Below are positions 27,789 to 35,169 of a stretch of 64,000 nucleotides of DNA, piece by piece. The stretch is taken from positions 62,001-126,000 of the forward strand of contig JAFEBA010000050.1 of the NCBI GenBank assembly GCA_018266105.1, read 5' to 3'. The DNA is from a bacterium (GTDB lineage: Bacteria; Vulcanimicrobiota; Xenobia; Xenobiales; JADMJV01). The position numbers and the translations under genes are program-made. Every line of letters begins with the position of its first letter. The stretch's first letter is position 1. Below the pieces are notes generated by a model that was given only the letters and a program-made list of their open reading frames with translations, searched no databases and was not told where the DNA came from.

Positions 27789-28754
27789 ATGTCGAGCTTA
27801 GCCTCTCAGGTCAAAAAATTCGCTGTAGAATCCGAGCATCTGAATTCGGTTCTCCAGCAACTTGCGCAAGAGCCCGAGCATTTAGCCACAACGCTCCAGG
27901 AACAAGCGCGTCAAACCCAGCAAAAGCGGGAACTAATTACCCAACAGGTGCAGGCCATTTCACCCAGGATCGAGGAACTCGGCCACTCCTTCCAGCAATG
28001 CGCCAACGTTGTTGACAAGGGAACCGACCAGATCGCGTCCCACTTCGACAACTTCGGCAAGTCCCTCACGCAGCGCGTCGGCGAAGTCACCCAGGCCGTC
28101 CAGTCTTTGAGCAAAGGAGGCGAATCTCTGCGCCAGGACCTGGCAGAAGGGGCCAAAGCATTGGACCAAAGCGTCCATGAGCAGGAGGCAGGACTGAACC
28201 AGGCTGTGGCGGCCCTACAAAAACTGAGCCAGGCGGTTGAACAAGCGGTGACGACTGTCAGCAAAACCGCTGACGAACTGGACAAGTCCCTGTCTGGATT
28301 CGAAAAGGAACTGGGCACACAAACCACGGAGCTGCAAAACTTCTACAAATCACTATCAACCAAGCTTCAGAACCAGTCGACTGAGATGAAGAGCCACCTG
28401 AATACCGCCTCCAAGGCACTTCAAGGCGAACTCAATTCACTGGCCAAGGACACCATTGGCAAGGCGCTCCAAGATCAGCAGGCCAAGGTCACTGATAAAA
28501 TCCAAACCGAGGTAAAAAAACAACTGACGGAAGTCGCCAAGCACTTTGTGGACGACGGAGCCGGGTACTGCTCAAAGAAAATCACCGCGGCCAGCACCCA
28601 ATCCAGCGAAACGAACAAACTGCTGGACCATTTGGTGCACGACCTCAAAACTCGTGGAGATTTAGGGAAAATGGTCAAACGCGGAATTAGCGACGCGCAC
28701 AAAATTCTTGCCAAAGCAGCCCTTAAAACTGCATCTTTCGGAATTCTAGGTTAG
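27789..28754 (+). CDS. Long helical coiled-coil protein 3 of T7SS operon
   Basis: 321 aa; the ribosome site GGAGG overlaps the preceding stop. Helical, with a run of HLNSVLQQLAQEPEHLATT near the N-terminus and GESLRQDLAEGAKALDQSV in the middle. The C-terminus has basic and hydrophobic segments (KMVKRGISDAHKILAKAAL, then TASFGILG). No cleavable signal. It shares size and composition with its neighbours, but sequence similarity by eye is limited to coiled-coil character. Not recognised as a known family. Confidence 0.75.
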   Translation: MSSLASQVKKFAVESEHLNSVLQQLAQEPEHLATTLQEQARQTQQKRELITQQVQAISPRIEELGHSFQQCANVVDKGTDQIASHFDNFGKSLTQRVGEVTQAVQSLSKGGESLRQDLAEGAKALDQSVHEQEAGLNQAVAALQKLSQAVEQAVTTVSKTADELDKSLSGFEKELGTQTTELQNFYKSLSTKLQNQSTEMKSHLNTASKALQGELNSLAKDTIGKALQDQQAKVTDKIQTEVKKQLTEVAKHFVDDGAGYCSKKITAASTQSSETNKLLDHLVHDLKTRGDLGKMVKRGISDAHKILAKAALKTASFGILG

Positions 28755-28764
28755 GAGTCGGAAT

Positions 28765-29673
28765 ATGGACGTAACCGAAAACGTCGAGGCGGCCCTCAAG
28801 CAAATCATGACCAACCAGGCGGACTGTGGTCGGTTGCGCACTCAACTGGACTCATCCAAACACGTCCTCAGCGAAATCCAAGCCCAGACCGCTAAGGTGG
28901 AGAGCCAACTGCTGCCGACCATACAGCAGATGGACAGCTCCATACAACAGTCGTCAACTTCCATCCACGATCTTTCCAGTCATATCCAGAAGTCATTTCA
29001 AGATACGGAAAATCTAATCAGCGAAGCCCAATCGCAGGTTGGTTCGGACTTCGACTTTGTCAAAGAGGCACTCCAACAAATCAACTCTAAGCAGACGGAA
29101 CTTCAGAACAAGCTCAAAGAAGCCTTGGAAAACAGCCGAAAGACAACCCAGAGTGTACAGGAAAAATCCAAACAATTAATGGATCAATTCAATCAGCCCC
29201 TGCAGGAGCTAACCCAGTTTCTTGATGGTGACTTCAGGAACCAGCTCGTTCAGGATCAGCGAGATTTACAAGCAAAGAGCCAGGAGCTGGCCAAAGGCAT
29301 TCGCGAGGGACTGATCCATCAGGCCGACGGCGCGCTGGCCAAGGCAGAGAAGAGACTGCAAACGACGCGGGAAACCCTGGAAAAACGGAAGGCCGAGATC
29401 AAGAAGGCGGGGGACAAGGCTTCAGCCGAAGCCAACAGCAAGTTACAAAGCAGCGTACAGGGTTATCTGACCAAAACCGAGGGCAAGGTCAAGGACACAG
29501 TCGGCAAGCTTCAGAAACTGACGAACGATATTCGAACACAAGCCGATCGAACAGCAACTGTCATGAAGGGCTTTGGAACCGCATCCAAGGCCTCCGGAAC
29601 CGGCCTGGAATGCCTCTGCGGCTTGGTGAACGAGGTTCGCACAACCCTGCACAAAGTCGGAATTGACGTCTAG
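28765..29673 (+). CDS. Long helical coiled-coil protein 4 of T7SS operon
   Basis: 302 aa; TAGGAG at the preceding stop serves as the ribosome site. Helical, rich in Gln and Lys, with long charged coiled-coil (RLQTTRETLEKRKAEIKKAG). Near the C-terminus it has a Cys-containing segment (TGLECLCGLVNE). The gene ends 10 bases before the WXG100 start, with TAGGAGG at the junction. An LXG-type substrate or structural element is possible; neither is proven. Confidence 0.75.
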   Translation: MDVTENVEAALKQIMTNQADCGRLRTQLDSSKHVLSEIQAQTAKVESQLLPTIQQMDSSIQQSSTSIHDLSSHIQKSFQDTENLISEAQSQVGSDFDFVKEALQQINSKQTELQNKLKEALENSRKTTQSVQEKSKQLMDQFNQPLQELTQFLDGDFRNQLVQDQRDLQAKSQELAKGIREGLIHQADGALAKAEKRLQTTRETLEKRKAEIKKAGDKASAEANSKLQSSVQGYLTKTEGKVKDTVGKLQKLTNDIRTQADRTATVMKGFGTASKASGTGLECLCGLVNEVRTTLHKVGIDV

Positions 29674-29683
29674 GAGGTAGCGA

Positions 29684-29971
29684 GTGTCTGACATCAAGGC
29701 TTCCATTGACCGAATTGACCAAACCGCGCAACTGCTGAACCAGGCCAGCCTCGACGCAGCGGAACTCAGCAAAAAGCTGGAACGGTCGGCCAGTTCCCTG
29801 GTAGACGACTGGAAGGGAGCAAGCTCTCAGGGTTTCATGGACGACTTGCAGCGATTGGTCAAACTCGGCCAAGAATATGCGACGACAATTCAGGAGGCAG
29901 AGCGCCAACTGCGGAGCGTGTCTCAGCGCCTATCTTCTTTGGATAGCTGGTCTCAGTCGCCGACCGAATGA
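29684..29971 (+). CDS. WXG100 family protein (EsxA-like)
   Basis: 95 aa from GTG 29684, with GGAGG 7 bases upstream. Two helices are joined by a WxG turn (DDWKGASSQGF, about residues 41-51), the hallmark of WXG100 proteins. These dimerise as helical hairpins and are exported by EssC/EccC or form part of the apparatus. The length is typical. The stop overlaps the next gene in an ATGA, so the two are translationally coupled. It is the clearest small T7SS marker of the locus. Confidence 0.88.
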   Translation: MSDIKASIDRIDQTAQLLNQASLDAAELSKKLERSASSLVDDWKGASSQGFMDDLQRLVKLGQEYATTIQEAERQLRSVSQRLSSLDSWSQSPTE

Positions 29972-30726
29972 ATTCCTTTGACATACTGCTGGAAGATTAC
30001 GAATTTGCATATCTGTGCGGTTTGACCCAGGTTCGATATGTGGTCGGTTTCCACAATCGCTTCGCAAACTGGTTGCCCGAGGAATGGTCGACTTTGCAAA
30101 AACGGGCTCGCTACTCCTTAAGAGCCAAGGGCTATCTTAAAGAGGAGCCAGTCCAAATAGCCGGCCCGCTGGCTAAAACGATGCAAACGATCGCTGGTGC
30201 TCGCACTGTCTACCATCGCCAGAGCTTAGAAGACTCGACCTATTTTTACGAAAGTGACAGTTTTTGCCATATCACCTTGTCAAGTCAGGGCACCAAGCAA
30301 GGGGTGCGCCTGCTTCGCAAAAACGGTGAGCTTATCGCGGCCCTGCTAAAGCCATTTGAGGAAATGGGAAGGTACGCCGCGGCTGCCTTTCGCGCGGAAA
30401 TTCCCGACGACACCTATCGAATCTTTAAACAAACTTTGACTCGCAAGGGACCCTCGGAGGCGGCCCAACTTTTATGTGATGAGTTGAGTCAATCTGAGGC
30501 GACCTTGTTTGCCCAAGAACTGACCCATACCCGGCAAAACGGGATTATCCAGAGGTTGACCCGCTCCAAGGGAGGCCAATGGACTTCCGAAAGCCTGGCT
30601 TTCTTGCTAACTCCTGGAGGAATCTGGGAATGCCAAGCCGCTTCCGGCCACACCATTTTTAATCCCATCGAAGGCAAGCGCCTACAAAGCAAACTGGTGG
30701 ATTTTTGTGGGCAAAGTGGCCGGTAA
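29968..30726 (+). CDS. Possible EspG-like T7SS chaperone
   Basis: 252 aa, starting in an ATGA overlap with the WXG100 stop. The pattern resembles ESX secretion-associated EspG: an N-terminal helical FDILLEDYEFAYLCGL followed by a mixed domain, and a C-terminal LLTPGGIWECQAASG... ending with a helix (KRLQSKLVDFCG). EspG proteins bind PE/PPE substrates and hand them to the ESX machine. The match is by eye only and distant, but a chaperone directly after a WXG100 gene is apt. Alternatively it is an unrelated accessory subunit specific to this lineage. Confidence 0.5.
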   Translation: MNSFDILLEDYEFAYLCGLTQVRYVVGFHNRFANWLPEEWSTLQKRARYSLRAKGYLKEEPVQIAGPLAKTMQTIAGARTVYHRQSLEDSTYFYESDSFCHITLSSQGTKQGVRLLRKNGELIAALLKPFEEMGRYAAAAFRAEIPDDTYRIFKQTLTRKGPSEAAQLLCDELSQSEATLFAQELTHTRQNGIIQRLTRSKGGQWTSESLAFLLTPGGIWECQAASGHTIFNPIEGKRLQSKLVDFCGQSGR

Positions 30727-30777
30727 AAAAGCCGACAGGACTTTTCACTTTAAGCTCCAATTCGCAGCGGTGCGACA

Positions 30778-32922
30778 GTGCGAAGTGCCAAAGCTGAACG
30801 CCCTCTGGATACTGTGTTCCGACCTAACGTAAATAGCAAAATTTGGCTCAACCAATGCTGCTACCGGTTTCTGGAACATCCGTCTGCTCCCGGCTATGTC
30901 TTTGGGCAAGAAGGTAAGGCTGCAACAGTCTATCAATTGCAAAGCAGCGACGAGAAGTCAGCTTTTGGAAAGTCGATCGCACTCAAGGTCTTTAAGCCGC
31001 AGCACCGCACTCCCAAGCTGGTCTCGCTTACTCGACAAACCTCGAAGTTTGCGTCACTAAAGGGCTTCCGGGTGTTGCAGCGCACGGTTTTAGCGCCCCC
31101 TGAGTTCGAAGAACTACTCTCTCAAGAGCGTGATCTAGTTTATTCGATTGTAATGCCCTGGATTGAAGGCCCGAATTGGATGGAGATAATCGGGACCAAA
31201 CGAGAGTTCAGTCAAATCCAATGTCAACAGATAGCTCGACTCGTCGCCGAAAGCCTGCTGGCGCTGGAACATGAAGGGCTTAGCCATTGCGACCTATCCT
31301 CTGCCAATATTCTTCTGCCTGAATTGGTCACCCAGGGGAAGGGCATTGAATTTGTTGACGTCGAGCAGTTTTATGCCCCCGGCATTGATCGCCCAAAGAT
31401 CTTGACCAGCGGTTCACCTGGCTACTCCAGCTCGACTCTCGTCGACCAGCTTTGGTCAAGCGCTGGAGACCGCTTGGCCGGCGCGATTATACTCTCTGAG
31501 ATGCTTTGTTGGTGCGACGCTGAGTTCCGTGGCAAATCCGGACTGGAGAGCTATTTTGAGCCGGATGAAGTGGGAAGACCAGGCTCTCGCTACGAACTGA
31601 TGGTTGCGACTCTAGACAGGCTTTGGGGTAAAGATGCCGCCGGCCTGCTGATTTCTGCCTGGACGGCCGACAGCCTGGAAAATGCGCCCTTGTTCGCTGA
31701 CTGGTTGATGGCTATCCCGAAACCGGAGACGTCCAAATTCAGGTTAGAGCCGACGACCACACCTAAAGCCCACGCCTCAGTCGGTTCCGGCCCTTCGATG
31801 CTACAGACTCAGCTAGATTTAGCGAGTGCCTTCGAAGTAGAAGGCAAAACTGAGCAAGCACTCTCGGCTTATCGCAGGGCACAGAAACTGGTCGGACCAA
31901 ACCAAGCGTTGGCAAGCGAACTCGACATTGTCATCGTTGAGCTTGAGAGGGAAGTCGAGCGACAAAGGGCCCGTGAGGCACCCCCGCTTGCGGTCGCGGC
32001 AAAGCCTGAAGCCAAGCCGACGGCTACGCTCCGGCGCTCGCCCGGGCCGACTCCTAGGAAAGTCCTTGTCCCGGCGCTTGCCCTCTTAGCAGGGTCACTT
32101 TTTAGCTACCAGTCATGGACTCATCGGCCCGGAAGAATATCGGTCTACTGTGATATTGCTGGGGCATCGATCAAGCTCGATGGCCAGATCAAGGGTATGA
32201 CCTCAGCCAAGGAAAACGGTGATCCCGTTGTAAAGGCGTCGGTTCCCCCTGGAAGCCACCAGATAACAGTCTCTTTGAAGGGCTACAAGCCTCAAACCCG
32301 GCAACTTGAGATACAGGCAGGAGAGGAGAGAACCCTGGCGTTCAAGCTGGAACCAATCCTGGTCGACTTAAGATTTAAGCTGAACCCACCCTCAGTCAAT
32401 CTTTCGATGAACGGCTCCACTTTTAAACCGGTCAAAACAGGCAGCGTGACTTCATACGCTCCCGGCGAATACCAGATCAGGGCTAGCGCGGTGGGCTACA
32501 AAAGCTTCGCAAGCAAATTTACCCTCGAAGCTGACCACCCAAAAACTTTGGCAATAAATCTGCAGCCGGCTCTTCACGAACTCGAGGTCAAAACATCGAC
32601 TGAACCCGCGCATGTTGTGGTCAAGACCAAAGAGGGGGGTGTCGCCGCCCAAGGCCAGACCCAACAGGGTAAGTTCTCCTGTGCCGTTGTGCCCGGCTCC
32701 TACGTAATCCTGGTGACCAAAGATGGTTATGAGGATGCCTCACAAGAATGCTCAGTCGCGTTAAAAGACGGCAAGAAATCTCTCAGTATCACTTTGAATC
32801 AGATCGTCGTAGCCCCAGTTGAGACCGACCAGCCTGGCAAACCGGTGCAGATCCAGGCAGAAAACAACGGCGTGCAAGTTCAGTTTAACAGGGGCGGGTT
32901 CCAGGTAAAGGCGGGGTTTTAA
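30778..32922 (+). CDS. Kinase-TM-PEGA protein (kinase paralogue 2)
   Basis: 714 aa from GTG 30778. Kinase fold (about 25-315): Gly loop FGQEGKAATVY, Lys70 in IALKVFK, HCDLSSAN (H170, D172, N177), Asp194 in VDVEQ. The catalytic set looks complete, though DFG is replaced by DVE. A TPR-like helical pair spans about 340-400. One TM helix (about 428-446) follows, then three PEGA domains (about 452-680; SVPPGSHQITVSLKGYK and VPGSYVILVTKDGYED are typical), predicted outside. EssB of Firmicute T7SSb has the same order, kinase-like fold then one TM then outside domain, but is a pseudokinase. It is probably the membrane partner of EssC here (inference). Confidence 0.85.
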   Translation: MRSAKAERPLDTVFRPNVNSKIWLNQCCYRFLEHPSAPGYVFGQEGKAATVYQLQSSDEKSAFGKSIALKVFKPQHRTPKLVSLTRQTSKFASLKGFRVLQRTVLAPPEFEELLSQERDLVYSIVMPWIEGPNWMEIIGTKREFSQIQCQQIARLVAESLLALEHEGLSHCDLSSANILLPELVTQGKGIEFVDVEQFYAPGIDRPKILTSGSPGYSSSTLVDQLWSSAGDRLAGAIILSEMLCWCDAEFRGKSGLESYFEPDEVGRPGSRYELMVATLDRLWGKDAAGLLISAWTADSLENAPLFADWLMAIPKPETSKFRLEPTTTPKAHASVGSGPSMLQTQLDLASAFEVEGKTEQALSAYRRAQKLVGPNQALASELDIVIVELEREVERQRAREAPPLAVAAKPEAKPTATLRRSPGPTPRKVLVPALALLAGSLFSYQSWTHRPGRISVYCDIAGASIKLDGQIKGMTSAKENGDPVVKASVPPGSHQITVSLKGYKPQTRQLEIQAGEERTLAFKLEPILVDLRFKLNPPSVNLSMNGSTFKPVKTGSVTSYAPGEYQIRASAVGYKSFASKFTLEADHPKTLAINLQPALHELEVKTSTEPAHVVVKTKEGGVAAQGQTQQGKFSCAVVPGSYVILVTKDGYEDASQECSVALKDGKKSLSITLNQIVVAPVETDQPGKPVQIQAENNGVQVQFNRGGFQVKAGF

Positions 32923-33540
32923 ATAAGCCACGGCATGCCACGGCATGTTTCCCTTCATAGTTTATGCTTCTTATTTTCTTCTCGCAGCTCGCAGCCACTG
33001 ATGTCGCCGCTGGGGTCGGATCACTTGGTCCGGCCTACCCACCGATCGCGAACTGGAATACGCGGCTTTGCGGTCAAATGGACAGTCGGCCATCCCGGAC
33101 AAACGAATACTACGTCGCCGAGTCTGACACGGGGGATGCACCAGACCGAAATACAGGCTACAAAAACGTGAGTTTACAAGCAAGCGACAAGCGGAACCGC
33201 GGTCGGGACGGCCAAAAATTTCTCAACAAAAGTGGACTCCCCCGCCCCCAGCAATGGTGAGTAAGTCGTAACTAGCCATTCATGGCCGATGGAGCAGATA
33301 AGGCAGCTCAGATAGCAACCTCCTCAAAGGCACTGTCACCTGGTACTGCCGGCAGGGCGGAATTGAAGGCGATGCGCCTCGAACGCAGGTCTAGAGCAAA
33401 AAACACGCGACCTTGTCACGATGACATCAGACACATCCGAGTTCAGGGAACTCCTCACCCGCTCCCGCGACCTGCCCCTGACCTCTCAACGTCCTTGCCC
33501 CATCTTCTCGTTTCTTCCTAGATAGGGAAGGTCGGACTCT
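32923..33540. other. Intergenic region, no supported gene
   Basis: A 618-base gap after the kinase 2 stop. A short direct repeat (CCACGGCATG twice, at 32930-32950) lies at its left end. Frames of 78-98 codons occur on the plus strand (for example 32964-33260) but have no ribosome site, no family resemblance and shadow-like composition. It may hold decayed sequence. No terminator hairpin with a T-run was seen. Confidence 0.4.
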
Positions 33541-35130
33541 CTAGTACCGCGCCCCTGTCTGACTCGCCCACACGGGCGTGGCGCCTCCGCCGCTCTCACG
33601 ATAGAGAACCAGATTCCCGTCGTTCTGGAGGCAGAGTGAATAGTTGCCCCAGCTACCGCTGCCATTGCCGGTCCAAATGACCTGGCCATTTCCGCCTGCT
33701 ACTCTGAGGAAGCCGTTGCCGTCGAGCAGCAGTTTTGCCCCTTGATTGTTGGTGGAAGTATTCCAAATAGGACGATTTCCATCATACAAAACGATATTTC
33801 CATCACTCTGGCAGTGCAACTTAAACCTGCCGTTCTGAGAAATCAGTGACTCTCCGTTATAAAGAGTGGAGCCGGAGTTTAGTCGGTCGGTGTGAACTGG
33901 CGCCGCCGCGGGAGGCGGGGCGGCTGATCCGACTTTCAAGGGAAAGGCTACGCTTGCCGTCTGTAGGGAGTAAGTGTCCATTGCGTCGAGCTGCAATTTA
34001 TAGTCGCCGGGTTCTAGACTGGAAGGCAGAGCCACCACGCCCGTCACTTTGGCTGAAAATTGATTCAGTTCTGGGCGCAGTGCCTCGGTCGCATAGGCGT
34101 TTCCGACTTTGGAACCGTCGCTTTTAAAGAGAGTCGTGGTGAGCTGCACCGAGGCGAGTCGGTCTGGACCGGCACGAATATTGTTCAGTCCCAGTGCGTA
34201 GCTGAGTGAGTCTCCGGCGGAGGCGCCGGCCTCCTGCACGGACCTGCCCCGAACTGTCAGCCGACTACTCTCGATGGCAATCGGCGGCAACTGTTTGGTA
34301 ATCTCCGTGGGGAGGGACCCGTTTCGTTTGAAGTAGCACATCCCTTCGGCTGCCTTGGCGATATCCTCGACATTGCGTATAGCGCTGCCCGAAACCACAA
34401 CGCTTGGGTTGCCGTCACCGGAATTTCGGACGTACGCGAAAAACGGGGCGGCGGAGCGACCAATTCCCAGTCGATCCAGCAAAGCATCGCTGAGATAATC
34501 CGATTGTCGCGCCACTCGAGGCAGATCGTCCGCCGAAAAGCCGTTGCGCCGTCGACTTTCATCAAAGGCATTGGACATTCGAACGGTCTCATCGACGTCA
34601 CGCCCTACGCAGTAAACTAGAGTTTGGTCTGGAGCCGAGAGATTGAGAATCTCGTGAAGGCTCTCAACATCCAGACCTGTTTGTTTCTGGCTCTCCTGTT
34701 CGCCCAACAGATTGAGGAGCCGGGAAATCATCAGATCAGCATCCAATGAGCACAGCACGTTGCGCTGAATAGCATTGGGAGCGATACGCTCTGGGCTCCC
34801 CTGGGCATTGAACCAGACAATCGCATAACAAGGCATCGCCTGGTCCCCGACGCCGAGACGGATCCGCAACTCGGTGGGGAGTGTCTGCTTAAGGACAAAA
34901 ATGCCGGTATTCTTCTCTTCGTTTCGGGCCAGCCGCAGGGCATCGCGGCGCCGGCTGATTGAGCTTAAAAGCGACTCGTGTTGCGCGGGCGAGGCGGAGA
35001 AGATGCAAATCGCATATTCACTCTTCAGCTCGCGCGGCTTGGCAAGGCCCGTGGAAGCCAGGACAAAAAACACCAGAGAAATGCGACCCGCTAGACGGGC
35101 AAGACGACTAAAAGAATAGCAGCCCAGCAT
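33541..35130 (-). CDS. Exported protein with two repeat domains and a B-lectin domain
   Basis: About 529 aa from ATG 35130, whose signal peptide (about residues 8-31) ends ASTGLAKP; the open frame continues further upstream but is a shadow of the divergent kinase gene. Two repeats (about 40-130 and 150-260) share a pattern LGxxxxxxPxxxxVRxxxxGNPxxVV...RN with the exported protein at 37.3-39.5 kb. A beta-sandwich stretch follows, then a bulb-type lectin domain (about 420-529) with QSDGNIVLY and QNDGNLVLY, which bind mannose-type sugars in plants and bacteria. It starts 39 bases from the divergent kinase 3. Adhesion or sugar binding at the cell surface is inferred. Confidence 0.8.
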   Translation of the reverse strand: MLGCYSFSRLARLAGRISLVFFVLASTGLAKPRELKSEYAICIFSASPAQHESLLSSISRRRDALRLARNEEKNTGIFVLKQTLPTELRIRLGVGDQAMPCYAIVWFNAQGSPERIAPNAIQRNVLCSLDADLMISRLLNLLGEQESQKQTGLDVESLHEILNLSAPDQTLVYCVGRDVDETVRMSNAFDESRRRNGFSADDLPRVARQSDYLSDALLDRLGIGRSAAPFFAYVRNSGDGNPSVVVSGSAIRNVEDIAKAAEGMCYFKRNGSLPTEITKQLPPIAIESSRLTVRGRSVQEAGASAGDSLSYALGLNNIRAGPDRLASVQLTTTLFKSDGSKVGNAYATEALRPELNQFSAKVTGVVALPSSLEPGDYKLQLDAMDTYSLQTASVAFPLKVGSAAPPPAAAPVHTDRLNSGSTLYNGESLISQNGRFKLHCQSDGNIVLYDGNRPIWNTSTNNQGAKLLLDGNGFLRVAGGNGQVIWTGNGSGSWGNYSLCLQNDGNLVLYRESGGGATPVWASQTGARY

Positions 35131-35169
35131 CCGCTCGAGATTCTCCCGGATCCGAGAGATTCCTGTAGA

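Noticed and set aside
32964..33260. 98-codon plus-strand frame after kinase 2
   Set aside because: No ribosome site, no domain and no homologue known to me.
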